Below, piece by piece: positions 38,160-50,343 of a DNA stretch of 64,000 bases. Numbering within the stretch: the stretch's first letter is position 1; each line of letters begins with the position of its first letter. The DNA comes from Echinococcus granulosus. Taxonomy: Eukaryota; Platyhelminthes; Cestoda; Cyclophyllidea; Taeniidae. Under the pieces are notes generated by a model, which was not told where the DNA came from, ran no database searches, and saw only the letters and a list, made by a program, of their open reading frames with translations. A program made the translations under genes and the position numbers. The DNA lies in assembly GCF_000524195.1 (NCBI RefSeq), contig NW_020170390.1, forward strand, positions 1,255,872-1,319,871, read 5' to 3'.

Positions 38160-39410
38160 AGTCTGCAGATTGTACTTCGGCCCTACAGCACGCACTTTGG
38201 GTCATGCTAATAGCCTCCAGCCCTTCGGCGCGTTAGTCAAAGATGTTCTTCCACACTGCTTTGACTTATTAAGACGCTCCTAAAGCGTCACATTAATGAA
38301 AGCGGTTCAAAGAGATAAATAGCTTGATTCCTACTGCCGAATACAAAAGCTTAACGTCACGGAAGAAGTATATTTGCCACTGGTGGGAAAATCTGTAAAG
38401 GATCTCAAAAGGAGGGTTAAAAATGACGTCTACTTTGGCTACCCGCCCCAAACCCGTGTGTTGCAACAGTACTACTAACACCTGAAGCTGCACCAGCTTT
38501 AAAATCAATTGTAAAAGTCCATCTTGGAGCTGCCTGCGGTATCTAGATGCAGATTTAGATTACGTGAACAGGCGATACCTTCTCCGCGTCTCCTCCACAT
38601 CCACGAGGAACAAGCAGTGAGGAATAGATGCGAACTATTGCTTCGTAAAATTACTTCCAATTTCCTCTTATATCATATGGCCCCACATCTGTTGATTGGT
38701 GTGCTAGTTTCTCTCGTTGTAGCGCATAGTTAGGTCTTGAGTAATTCATAGCAAGTTCACATTTTCCTATCCATAAAGTTCACAGATAGGACAAAACTCT
38801 AGGTAAAGCGAACTCGTCCAAATGCACTGGTGGCATTAGGATCAAAAGCTCTTACACGTGCAAGGGATTTGAATGGCCGGTATTGTTGTTTCGCCGGTAG
38901 CATTTAAAGCTCCGAATGCATTACGGTGGCTGACGTAAGAGGTTGATTAAGGGGATCGCTGGGGATGACACTCAAAAGAAGAGAGGGTCTATGTAATTAT
39001 TTGAAAATTTTGCTTCAGTGCGTGTCTAAGTTAACCACCTCAGGTTTTAATTAAACTTAACAGCAGGCCTCTGGGGCACGTCGATGGTAGTGCTGCTAAA
39101 ATTTTCCTGAATTCGTGCCAATTGATAGTACTCTGAGGAGAATATACTATTAATGTAGAGAAGAGCTGGAGAGTTGTCGGCTTGGGCTGAAGGTGGAGTT
39201 GTGCATAAGACCACTGTCTTTCGGACTTAAAAAGTCACGTGGCTAGGCAAAACAGCTTATCACAACACATCAGTGTAGGGTCGTGAGATTTCCCGAAGAC
39301 AAAATAATGCGTAATACTGCGACAGAATATGTATTGCTGACGTAAAGAAGGGTTGGGGCTACTAGCATGAATCATGGACCACACCACTAGGCAGAAGTGC
39401 AAAGACAAAG
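38160..39410 (+). mobile_element. LTR-type short retroelement copy with an opposite-strand LTR at its right
   Basis: An LTR-like remnant (about 38160-38290) is followed by an internal region that aligns with the copy at 23443. Shared blocks are AAAAATGACGTCTACTTTGG, GAACAGGCGATACCTTC, GAATAGATGCGAACTATTGC and the tail GGCTGACGTAAGAGGTTGA. At 39274 TGTAGGGTCGTGAGATTTCCC begins a minus-strand LTR copy that runs to about 39410. A right-hand LTR in inverted orientation is not what a simple retroelement leaves, so rearrangement or a second insertion is likely. Confidence 0.45.
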
Positions 39411-42400
39411 TCTTAAGTACCCTTGAAATCTAAACGAAGCGTTAAAAAAAGTCGAAGTGTTGCAGAAACTTTTCCTATGTTATTATGGGCTTGGTATACT
39501 ACTTTCGACTTTTATTATGTCAAAGAACATTCAAGGTGCTCACTGAGCACCGCATAAATAAAACTGACCTCAAAATTTGAGCAGTTCCTTCCATTACAGC
39601 CAAGATTTTATTTTATTTAATGAATGAGTATACTTTTGACAAATCAAGGATTAGCTTTTGTTTTGATTTCCATCTACATCTTTACAAACTCCGCACAGAG
39701 TGTAATTATGATGTTAAGTTTTGATTCATTACTTGAATACGAGCGCCTGTGTTGTAGAATCTAGTTGTTTTATTTCCCCAAATCGGTGAGACCCATTGTG
39801 AGCCCACTATTTGAAAGATCGTAGGACTGGTCACCTCGGGGGCTGTAGCCCATTATTGTGTGGAAGTTCTCGGGTGGGTTATTTATTATCAAAAACTTGG
39901 CCCCGGTGTATACCTAAGTCAGCCAGGTCTATCAATCAACGGAATTTGTTCCTCACATCCTAGAATAAGTTGTGGTGACTAGTGTTGTTTTTCACAATTT
40001 CTAAACTTGCCCAGTGAAATTCTCTGTAAATCCGAATCTTGAAGCGTGAACAGGGTTGGTGTTCTTTGACTTTATTTTGGATGCATGATAAAATTATTGC
40101 CTTTCTGAATGACCATTTGCTTTGCCAATTACTGCTTTATTTACTTTATTGGTTGTGTTATCAAGGTGACTCTTGTGTGTGTTGTCATAACGTCGAAATC
40201 CATTAACCTTCACTATAAGTTTGGGCCTGTAAGCTTAGGTTTGAAGCCGTTAACCAGGCTTTCAACGATTATGTTTGCTAATCAGAGGGTTTGGCTCGAT
40301 TAGTTGACATGAATTAAAATTTTCTAACCTCCAGAACGCTCCCTGCACTCACTCGTACCCATAATATTCTGTGATTTTAAACTTGTACGTTTCATATTCA
40401 CTTACTCTAAACTCCTAACTTCTGGGACTCCCTACTTCCTTTGGTCTTATTAAGCACACGAGTCTAGTTTTGTTGATGATTTATGGGTTGGTTAGTTTCA
40501 TATTACATCACCTGGTTGTGCTTATTGTAATTAGCTTCAAGCGTGGCAAATTTATGTGGATTGGTCTGTTATATTCTCTGTCTCCCACGGTTTTTATATA
40601 CGCTCAGATATCTGATTACCCGTTGCTTACCACTGCAACAGGTACACGCGCAAACACTTTGATTTCACTGTTGAAGCAATAGGCGCAAAGTTCTGGGTGT
40701 TTTTATGTGCACTTATTTAAGTTTTAGCACTTACTTCGCAAGGAAAAATCAGTAAGTCACCGATTTTGTAACTGGTAGACATAATTAATTATTAATTTTA
40801 CTCAGATGCCTCGTCTACTAAGGGAACTTTGCGTATGAGCCGCTTAAGCCCCGGTCCTGTCATACATAAATGCTTTTGTGGATTTATATGCTCCATAGGA
40901 AAGTTTAGGTAAATATTTATGGTGCATCAGTACCTCCCAAGCTTTAAACTTTAAAGAGTAGCAGCTGTTACTCTCACTACTAGACTCCTGCAAAATTTCA
41001 GGCAGGATAACTAGCATTATTTTCTTGACGAGTATCTTATTTCTAAAGCATTGTGAACTTCGCACATGGTGGGCATTTTTCATAAGCTTTTTCCCTTAAT
41101 CACTAACGCGTTTTCATAATGCGATCTAGTAGCTCAAAAATTTTCGTCATTACAATGGCCTCCGATTTTTTGCAACCAATGAAGCGATTCAGTACACTTC
41201 ATCGCTTTGACCGAACCGCATCTCTGGTGCAACGGCTTTTGCTAACATGCTATGCAGGTTATCTTTTGACTGGCTTTAAAGTGTTCTGATACTGAAGATA
41301 TCTTCACCCTCTATGATTTGCCAGATAAATTTACAGTTGGCTAACGATTTTCAAGTATCTTACAATGGTACAAAAAATATCTCGTTTTATTTTTGCAAAT
41401 GAAAGCCTTTGTGCTCAATCATCTGTCGTCTGTTTATATACTTTGGTGGTGATTCGTTAAGAATTTTTTGTTGGAAACAATGAAAATGATGATAGATAAT
41501 GTTGGCGTTCATGGACAAGTTTCTGATTGTTGTTATTATATTTAAACTGTACATTTTAGTCTCCCACAACTTTCCTTTGGAAGGATGTACTTTGGGAGAA
41601 AAATAGTTATAAATAGCTGATCTGGACTTTAATCTACCTACACTCCTCTCAAACCATGTTCGCGCGATTGCGAGTCATTCATTATGAGTGCTTTAAGGTC
41701 AAGAAATATGGTTGTGACCTCCCCATGGGGAAATAGCTCGAGGCATTGATTTGTGCTAGCGGAACCAGAGCATTTTATCAAAATTGCGCAGATTTCATGG
41801 AAGCAATTTCCAGATGAGGTCATGTGTGCGCAATCCAATATCTTTTTTCATACTACCTTAACACTTTCATTGACAACAATGCAGCGTGAGTTCGCTCCAC
41901 CTTGATTGCTTTTTATTTCTGTCTCAGTGTGGGTTCCTTTCCGTTTGAGCAGTTTTGATTGTTGCCAACTCGCCAACTAGTGTTTTGTAATAGCCTGCCC
42001 TTGTGTTTGTTTCGTGATTCAAGGAATTAACACTTCGTTCCTTGTTCGTTAGCGTGGAGCGAGGGTACTTATTTTGTGGGCTAACTGAATACGTGTGAAT
42101 TTTTTAATGGAAATTTGACTTAATTATAAGGGCGCAGCTCTGTGTCAATTCAGTTAGCATTTCAGCTTGTTTCCGTGAGCATACAATTTCGGCGTTTTTT
42201 GGTGCGTTTTTCCTCTCTACCCGACACTCGATAGGTTTGGTACATGTACCGTTTCTCCACCCGAAGCCGCACCCGTTCATTATTCGCATTTGTAAATTGG
42301 AAGACATTTACTCAGTCATTTACTTTAGCAATTTGAGCTTGTTGCGAAACAGTCGGACAGCACCGACTCTTGTTAGCGTGTAATTGTGCCTCGAGTAGTG

Positions 42401-44478
42401 CATGCTCTGCTTTTGATGAGACACACTGTCTTCGTACGTTCGTCATTTATGCTAAAAGCATGACGACGATGCATTTCTGTGTTGGTAGTTACCATGGCTG
42501 GGTAAATATCCTAATTGCCCGCGCCGCAAGTTACTGCACACAGCGACAATTAACAGCGCCAAGAATGTGTTTCTTTTCGTCTTGGCATGTACTTTTTTTG
42601 CCTACTGACATTTTGAAATGGTCATTGCTATTTATATAGGCTCTGGGCTTCAACTATTCGGCCGTTGTTTCGTCCATTCGACGAAAAACCACTTTTCGAT
42701 GCACTTTTTTTGCCTCCCTATTATTTTTTACTTTTATAGACCATACCTGTGCCCATCCCTGATCGTTGGCAATCCCTTCTGTAGGGACCTTGTTCTCTTG
42801 AGTAATCCTAGCTTACGTGTGGTATTTGAAACCTTACGCTAACTGCTTATTGCGAGGAGTCATGCTTAAAGAATACGCTCTTCACGCCTTTAGTTTTTGC
42901 ATCGAACCTTAGTTCGCCTCAGCAAACATTAAAGATGCGGCTAATTTTGGCACGGGGTTAAGGTCAGATAACTGCGCAGCGCGCTGCGGCCTCATATCGC
43001 TTTAAGGCGACTGGTTACGTGGTCTAGCAAAGGTGACTCAAGCCTTGGCATTTTGGTCACTAACATTCTGCTGGCATCAGTTTTCGTGGTTTTTGCTTAT
43101 TTGGTTTAAGGCCTTACATTCGTAACCATTTCGACTGGTCTCAAATAAAGTTCCTTTGCGTATTATTTTACCAAAAACAGCGCTTTTAACTTCAAAAGTC
43201 AAATGTCATCTTGTTAGTAAAATCTTTTAAATGAAATATTTTACTAGGAATACCAGAGCTCACCATTAAATAGGCCACCTATGAAAATTATCTACTTTTT
43301 CTCCTGAGGGTCGCTGATTTGACTATCTGTGTTGGAGCATTCGTGGAAGGTTTCTCAAGTTTAGAGCAATTTGCAAAATTTACTGCTCATGGGAAGGCTT
43401 TATCCTCGCCATATACTGCTTTCAGCATAATAAAAGATGCTTTATAAAAAGCCATTCTTTTGTATTGGTGACGCGTAACTTGAATCTAGGGCCAAAAAAC
43501 TAATACCGGTTCTTTCACGGGTCCCACTATAAATTCCAAATCATTCTTACAGACTACCATTTAGGCGTTACTAGAATGGACAGTATCACCTCTGTCTTTG
43601 ATAGGCAATTGTCATATTCTAAGAATAAAGGCAATAGGAATACTTATCCGTGCCGGCAGTTGCATTCGCAGAGCTAGTTCTATTTTTCGTTTGTTAACTC
43701 CCACTGGCAGGATGATAAAGTGCTTCTTATTTTTCTTCACCTATCCGAAGTTTGAAAGCCCTTTACATTTGAGACTTTTTGCGCTTCCAATTCCCAAATG
43801 ATTGCTGTTCTGTCAAAATAGCACATGAAGGTCTCAGTGTCCTATTAATAGTTAATTCATCGTTCTACCATTTTTGTGGTTTGTGCAATTCTTACCAGTT
43901 TAGTAGATCGCTATCATCACCTCTCGTTTTCACTATTGTGGAAAAACCATAGGGTAAGATGCATCATGACTGGCACCAACATAAATTCATGTCAATTTCT
44001 ACTGTGAGAAATTACCAGTGATTTACAAATGCACAAAAAGCGTTTCTACCAATGGCATTTGTTAATTTTTCGGTGAAGTTAGTCACTCATTTCTGATCAC
44101 TACACTGTAGAAGTCGCATAGGACCAGTCGGACTGCATATTATCGTCACTCAAGCTATTAGCTGTATGTATTTGTGGTCCTTGGCGCTCTCGCCTGATCT
44201 TGTCATTTGTATTAACACGTCATCTTCTGCCACTTTTGCCAAACGAACATTCAATTGTACTGTCTCCCCTTTTGGATGACCATTTAACGGTACTGATTCA
44301 TTAGTTTTGACGTACTGGTACAGTTTGTGAATGCTTGGTGCGAAGTGATCCTTCCGCGTGTAACATTGTAGAAGACAACCCACTCTATTCTTTAATCAAT
44401 TCAAACATCTATCATGTGCAAACTCGGGACTTTGTCTGGCTGATTACTCACCCTTTTTACGTTCCCCTTTTTTACCAG
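39411..44478 (+). other. T/G-rich stretch upstream of CBL, probably 5' non-coding
   Basis: No gene is recognised. By eye the plus strand is rich in T and G, opposite to the COPA and PIH1D1 regions, as expected if it is transcribed in the plus direction. It ends with an acceptor (CCCCTTTTTTACCAG, 44464-44478) ten bases before the proposed CBL start, so at least its 3' end is likely an intron of the CBL transcript. Confidence 0.35.
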
Positions 44479-46326
44479 GTCCTTTTAATGAACCGAGCAC
44501 AAGCACTAAACCCAACAACCAATCCGAGTAGACTCCCTTTTCAAGCTGCAGCAAATTCCATTCTGAATTCCGGTTATCCGACCGGCTCTCCCATGCGTTC
44601 AAAACTCCTATATAGTTACTACCTCTTCCGGCCTGACAAGAAGGCCATTGAGTCGGTGAATCGGCGCCTAGAGAAGCTCATCAATCTCTGTCGAGATCCC
44701 CGCGTTATGCTTCGAAATAGTCCTCCCTACCTTCTGGATATTCTGCCAGATATCACCGACAAACTGAAACACATCATGTACGCATATCAGGGACGTCTTG
44801 ATGAGCTCTTCAAATCCCCCTACTTCCAGGTGTTCTTGTACAATCTTAACGAAAAGTGCGAGCGCACCTCACAGTTGTTCAAGGAGGAGAAGGACAAGAT
44901 GTATGACGACCACTCAGAGCCCCGGCGAACACTCACCAGGTATTCCCTCATTCTGTCCCACATTCTGAAGGATCTGGAGGCTCTCTTTCCTAACAACCAA
45001 TACTCTCCCGAAGCCTTCCGCATCACTAAACGAGAGGCCGCGGAGTGGTGGCATGAGAACTTTGGCGAGTCGTCTATAGTTTCCTGGGAGGTGTTCCGCA
45101 CCCGACTGTTCGCCACCTTTGGAGTGTTGGATTGCAATGAGACACGCGAACTGCAAAACACTATCGATCTCACCTGCAACAACTATGTCTCCGTCTTCGA
45201 GTTTGACGTTTTTGTGCGTCTCTTCCAGCCTTGGACTAATGTTCTCGAGACCTGGAAGGCGCTAACCATAATGCATGCCGGCTACATGGCTTTCATGACC
45301 TACGACGAGGTGAAGGCGGTACTGAAGAAGTTCAGAAGTCATCCAGGCCCCGGTAGCTACGTGTATCGCCTGTCCTGTACCAAGCTGGGCCAGTGGGCCA
45401 TTGGCTACATCACTGATAATCTCCGTATTTTGCAGACCATTATTCAGAACAAGTCGCTTGCTCAGGCTCTCCTAGATGGTGAGCGTGATGGCTTCTACCT
45501 CTATCCCAACGGAACGCCCAGTCAGTCGTCTATTTTAACGCCACTGGTGCGTAATATCACCCATGCTCGTATCCAAGTCTCTGAGGAACAGCACCAACTC
45601 TACTCGCGAATGGGATCTACCTTTGAGGTGTGCAAAATATGCACGGAGAACAATAAGAACATCCGCCTGGAGCCCTGTGGCCATTTACTCTGTAAAGTCT
45701 GCCTTATCAACTGTCAGAACGCGACCAGCGGTCAGACGTGTCCCTTTTGCCGACTGGAGGTGAAGTCCACAGAAGAAATAATCCTTGACCCATTCATTCC
45801 TTCCAACGATGAGGATGTAATTGGACACCATATACCCGAAGTTACGGCAGAAGTGGAAGAAGAGGAAGAGAAAGAAGAGAATGATGATGAGGCAGTAATT
45901 GAGAGAGAGGAAGTCAACAAAACTGATTCTCGCTTTCAGGACAAGGAAATAGATGCAGTTCCCTCTACTCGACCCTCTGCTTCCACTTCCACTGATGTCA
46001 TGTTCTGCTCCAGTTCCGTGGAAAGCACTTCTGATGGTGAGGAGAATGTTGTGAATTCTTCAAGGCGGCAGAGAAACTCCTCCTCATGTTCCCTTCGTGG
46101 CACGAATCCCGAAGTACATATTCCAGGTGGTTCGAGTTGCCTCAACGAGGCAGCGCAGGCGGTTGCCTTCGATACGACCACCTTCATGCGGAGGAGCGAT
46201 ATCGCCGGTGTGGTGCTGGAGGGCCCGCCTCTCACCACGGAGATAGCAAGACGACTGCTGGAAATTTGTGAGGGCAACGCGGATATTGCCGCTCGTGTGT
46301 GGCGACACTTCATGCCGCGATCGTGA
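44479..46326 (+). CDS. CBL: CBL-family E3 ubiquitin ligase
   Basis: The product binds phosphotyrosine on activated receptor kinases and ubiquitinates them. The exon starts after the acceptor at 44478. The first ATG (44488) gives 612 residues, and the frame is also open for three codons before it. The N-terminal TKB domain is complete. It has a four-helix bundle (NSPPYLLDILPD), an EF-hand (DLTCNNYVSVFEFD, Ca ligands kept) and a variant SH2 (YRLSCTKLGQWAIGY, with the phosphotyrosine-binding Arg and the Gly of the family). In the linker the tyrosine equivalent to human Tyr371 is kept (QLYSRMGSTF) while Tyr368 is His. The RING finger at about residues 382-425 reads CKIC..., EPCGHLLC and CPFC with all zinc ligands. 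The ~190-residue tail is acidic and Ser-rich. It lacks tyrosine and the proline-rich SH3-binding region, and its last 27 residues could be a divergent UBA helix pair. The coding sequence is uninterrupted. Confidence 0.93.
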   Translation, partial: VLLMNRAQALNPTTNPSRLPFQAAANSILNSGYPTGSPMRSKLLYSYYLFRPDKKAIESVNRRLEKLINLCRDPRVMLRNSPPYLLDILPDITDKLKHIMYAYQGRLDELFKSPYFQVFLYNLNEKCERTSQLFKEEKDKMYDDHSEPRRTLTRYSLILSHILKDLEALFPNNQYSPEAFRITKREAAEWWHENFGESSIVSWEVFRTRLFATFGVLDCNETRELQNTIDLTCNNYVSVFEFDVFVRLFQPWTNVLETWKALTIMHAGYMAFMTYDEVKAVLKKFRSHPGPGSYVYRLSCTKLGQWAIGYITDNLRILQTIIQNKSLAQALLDGERDGFYLYPNGTPSQSSILTPLVRNITHARIQVSEEQHQLYSRMGSTFEVCKICTENNKNIRLEPCGHLLCKVCLINCQNATSGQTCPFCRLEVKSTEEIILDPFIPSNDEDVIGHHIPEVTAEVEEEEEKEENDDEAVIEREEVNKTDSRFQDKEIDAVPSTRPSASTSTDVMFCSSSVESTSDGEENVVNSSRRQRNSSSCSLRGTNPEVHIPGGSSCLNEAAQAVAFDTTTFMRRSDIAGVVLEGPPLTTEIARRLLEICEGNADIAARVWRHFMPRS

Positions 46327-49254
46327 TATCATACACTCCTCGTGTCCGTTCGCCTCTCTGCTCTCTCACCTCTCCTTTGCTCAACAGTTGATATTTTTGT
46401 ATGCTTACCACACTTCTCCCCTCGTCCAAATGTACAAGATAGCTTTTTTGTGCTGGCTACAAGGCTTATGCAATTTTTTGCTCCCCTTCTCTCCCTGATT
46501 GTTCACATCTGTCTGCTTCTATCTTTGTCCCTTCCGTTACCCCAGCCCCGTCAATCCACGAAGGCCAAAGGTTCTTTTAGTGTGGCTAGTTTTTTTGTGA
46601 TATGGGGAGAGCGACCAAAGCCTTTTCTGTTCTACTGAAACTATTCGATCAAGGGATAAAGAAATCCTTATTTCAATGAATAGGATATTAATCTGTTTGA
46701 AATCATCACCGGTGGTTTAGTGTTGCTCAATGAACCGCGAAATGTGTGTATGCCGTACTTTTAGTTAGTCTGAAAATAGCTTCCTACTGCAGTGGAAATG
46801 CTTTCCGACATAAAACAAATTCGCCTTTGATATCCTGATTGATTGAGCGTGAGGGATCAGGCGATGGGGCAGGAAAAAACTGCGAAGTTGACTCAATGTT
46901 TTTAATGAAGATTGGTGGTTTAGACAACAATCGCAGTATTGGGTTGAGAGCATGGTGGCCGTACCCGAAAGCTGGGAAGGCGGTTGTTTTGATCACGGAA
47001 AAGTCTCGCAGTCGTGGTGCATCTCCTTGAAAGTGGGGGTTTATGGAATCATCAAAGGAGGCACAATTTACAAGCTTAGATGATTTATGAAGTTGTATGA
47101 AAAGATTAAGATGAATTTAGAGAGTACACGGTCATTACTCAGCATCATAGGCGGTGGACCAAAATGAAGGTAACTCACATGAACAACCCTTGGTAGCTAT
47201 GCCATCGAAAAGGCGTCAAGTCCTCTTAGAACTCACGGTTGGCTCGCGTCGTCACATAACAAGGGGCGGAGACTAGTTTGCTTTGTGTGCATTTTGCATT
47301 GCAGCGCGACCCGGGAGGTAGTCGCGCTAATTGGTGGTGGTTCAGTGGCGACTAGATTACGTCTAATTCACGAAAGTGTCGAGCGACCAACTCCCAATGC
47401 AAGTGGAACGTGGGGGCACACATCGAGAGAGTCGGAGTCACGGGCGCTTCCTCCTGCCACTGCTCATCACAGTGAATTATGGTCATTCGGTTGGTGTTTG
47501 GTTAGTTTTTTTTTTTAAATTTTAAAATGACTGAAAGCGACAATGTGGGTACAGAGGGGTGAAAATTTTTTTGAAGGACAAATGGGTCACGCCTTGGGAA
47601 TGATCCAAGTTATTCCACCTTCAGGGGTGAATTGAAACGATGACCTTCATCCTCTCTATTGTGCTGCCGAAGTTCTTCAATGGAATTGAGCATTTACTTC
47701 GTCAAGTTGCACACTGAAATATGAAGCCAGGTGGGGTCAAACATGAAAAGCGCGCAACTTCTACCGGACTCAGAGGTAAACTGTTGGCCAGGTTTTCGAT
47801 TAGTGTCCTAAAGTTCAGTGTAAATGATGGTTTCTGTTGGTTAGAAGATCGCACTCACTGACACGCCTCAAGTATTGCATAGTAGCTTGGAATCACGTGG
47901 AAGTACTTTAGTGGAGTACCAAATAATAATACCAACTGCAGAGCATTTTAAATAATGAGACCTCGCCTTTGTACTTAAGTCAAGCAATTGTCATTTCTCT
48001 CATTGAAATGTGGGAAATACCACGATCGACATTAGCTTTTGCAGATTCACGAATGAAATTGATGGCGTGTGATAGTTTAGGAAATGGCTGCTTAGATGGT
48101 GGAAATAGCTTCCAGTTCCGTGAAAATGTGAATTGCCGCTCAACATACTAATTAGAGTCATTATTTTGCCGACTACGACTTGAAACGGAGTTGATTTCAT
48201 TCCAACTTAACGACACCAAACGGTCAGTGGAATATCTCTCGATATCCATTAGATCATAGTTATCTTGGAGTGGAGCAAGCTGCTTCGTGTCTCAACTACG
48301 TGGGGGGGAGGCGGCACTCAACCCTCACCCAAGTCTAGTTCTGTGTCAATTAGCATTTGCCTCTTAAAGTGCTATCAACGAGGTATGCACACGGCACTTT
48401 AATGAATCTCTAAGAGAACTGTTGGTAAAGAGACGATCAAACGGTTGCAAGACAAAAGAATGTTTCTTCTGACCATGTGATTCACTCACGTCAGTGTCAG
48501 GGAGTTATTGCCACCTCCGAAATCACGCCATATGAGCCTCTACGAATCAGTGGATTCTACAAATAGATTGCAAGCAAATTTGTTCAAAGGTGCCACTAAC
48601 GTATGGTCATGGAGTTAGTTAGCATCTAAACTTGAAGTTGCATTTTGTGTTTCACAGCATTGGAAGAATTGTTATGAATCACAGTTATAGCTGATATTTC
48701 GTTGAGTAATTCAAGCCGATATATCAGTCTCCATACTGTAAACAGTTACCTTTATAGACAAAACTTATTTGTTGTTGTTTTTAGTCACTTTCATAGCTTT
48801 AAAGTCGAACACTTCATATGACGTCCACCCGTGATGCAAACAAATGGAACCTAGTCTTTGGTTTGCCACTACTAAGGGCGATGCATCTGTAGACGGTAAA
48901 ACGGACCTTGTAAGACCTTGGACATACTTCACACTCTTGACCACGTGTTTACAAAAAGTAACTGCCGCCGTACCTTTGGGTAAGAGAGCTAGGCTAGAAT
49001 CGCTTGCCATCGAGCAATTTACCTATTCAATCCAGATCGCAAGTTTATCTTGAATTGTCAGAGAGGTTGCTGATCATTTGTCCATTAGGTACGTTAACCT
49101 CTTAAATTTCAAACTATCCGACACTGTTTACGATGTGCAAACTTTACTAATGGCTGGGTGTCTGTTTTTCTAAGCCTATCAAATCCACTTTGCAAAGGCG
49201 TTTTATAATTTTGCATATGGACTTGTACAAGCCGCCCCCCCCCCCCCCCAAAAA
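46327..49254. other. CBL 3' flank and spacer before COPA
   Basis: The first few hundred bases are pyrimidine-rich and probably 3' untranslated; no canonical AATAAA is obvious. A CpG-richer patch lies near 47280-47480. An 81-codon ATG-initiated frame on the minus strand (48765-49010) and a 69-codon frame on the plus strand (48844-49053) overlap, and neither is recognised. The stretch ends in a run of 16 C followed by A at the assembly gap. Confidence 0.35.
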
Positions 49255-49354
49255 NNNNNNNNNNNNNNNNNNNNNNNNNNNNNNNNNNNNNNNNNNNNNN
49301 NNNNNNNNNNNNNNNNNNNNNNNNNNNNNNNNNNNNNNNNNNNNNNNNNNNNNN
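49255..49354. other. Assembly gap (100 N)
   Basis: Exactly 100 N, a conventional gap placeholder, lies directly after a long poly-C/poly-A run that probably stopped the assembly. The true length is unknown. Confidence 0.98.
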
Positions 49355-49905
49355 GACCTAAAGAAGAAAAGTTCCATTCATACGTTTGCTAAAAAACTGC
49401 AATCCTACGTCCAGTTGTCTGATCTAAAGTAAGCTAATCTGTCCTCAGTACAATTCGGTGCAGTTAGCTATCACAAACTGCTAAAAATATCCAACATTCG
49501 TGGTGGTAGCAGCGTAAGCGCGAAAATTCCAGTCGTGGACTTTAGATAGTTAGGGTCGTTACACAGGATTTTGCAAAAATGCTATTTTTAATACCTCTAT
49601 TAAACACAAACATGTTCACCATTGTAAAAAAGCGTGTGCATCGCAGTGTACCATTCGTTATATCAACGCAACCTATGGCGTCGATTAATGGGTTAGCTGT
49701 GGTAGAAAGTTTGCATAACTTCGGCAAACTCAAGTAAAAGACATCACACGCATTTTCTTATCAGGAAACACTTTTTAAATCGCTTTGACAAGGACAGCAG
49801 AAAACGAAGACCTCTCGGCAGGTAGAAAAACACGAGGGGTAGGCTGAAATGGAGTTAGAGGGTGAAGGTAGGTGGAAATAGAAGGATGTAAAGGAGAGGA
49901 TAAGA

Positions 49906-50343
49906 TCAGTGTGACTTAGGCATCTGGAGACACATGCCACGGGCGGCCATTCCAATCTCGGTGGTTTTGGTGACACGGCACAATTGGCCCTTGAATTCGG
50001 GTTGATAGGCAGCGCCGGAGAGGGGCTCACGCACGCACTCCCCACCACGGTAGATGGGCGTGAAAGAAGCGGGGCAGACCTCGAAGGGGTTGCGTGGATC
50101 ATAGGCCAACTCGAAGGCGTCCACAGGGTTGGCGTCGCAGACTCGCAGGATCTTGCGCGTCTGCTCCGCCACCTCCGGTGAGGGTGCCAGGTCCAACAGA
50201 CGACGTGCCATCAGCGCCGCGGTGCGCAAATTCTTCAGCTTGAACAGCAGGTTCACCGCTGTGCGCAGGGTCAGCACTAGGTGGGGCAGTTCCAACTTCA
50301 TGTGCGTGAAGTAACAGGCCAGTTCAACATTACGAACTCTGTC
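49906..50343 (-). CDS. COPA: COPA exon 9: C-terminal domain
   Basis: After the acceptor at 50344-50345 the exon encodes 145 residues starting [14 protein letters not shown] (human RICEMAAYFTH) and ending with a stop at 49906-49908. Conserved blocks are [45 protein letters not shown] and [16 protein letters not shown], all in the family order. This domain binds epsilon-COP. No canonical poly(A) signal was seen just downstream. Confidence 0.93.
   Translation of the reverse strand, partial: DRVRNVELACYFTHMKLELPHLVLTLRTAVNLLFKLKNLRTAALMARRLLDLAPSPEVAEQTRKILRVCDANPVDAFELAYDPRNPFEVCPASFTPIYRGGECVREPLSGAAYQPEFKGQLCRVTKTTEIGMAARGMCLQMPKSH

Noticed and set aside
44335..44487. Extension of the CBL frame upstream of 44479
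   Set aside because: The start would be a TTG, and the extension contains a polypyrimidine tract and acceptor (TTTTTTACCAG), so it is intron.
49503..49535. GTGGTAGCAGCG resembling the retroelement primer-binding site
   Set aside because: No LTR end precedes it and no internal blocks follow; nine matching bases alone are not enough.
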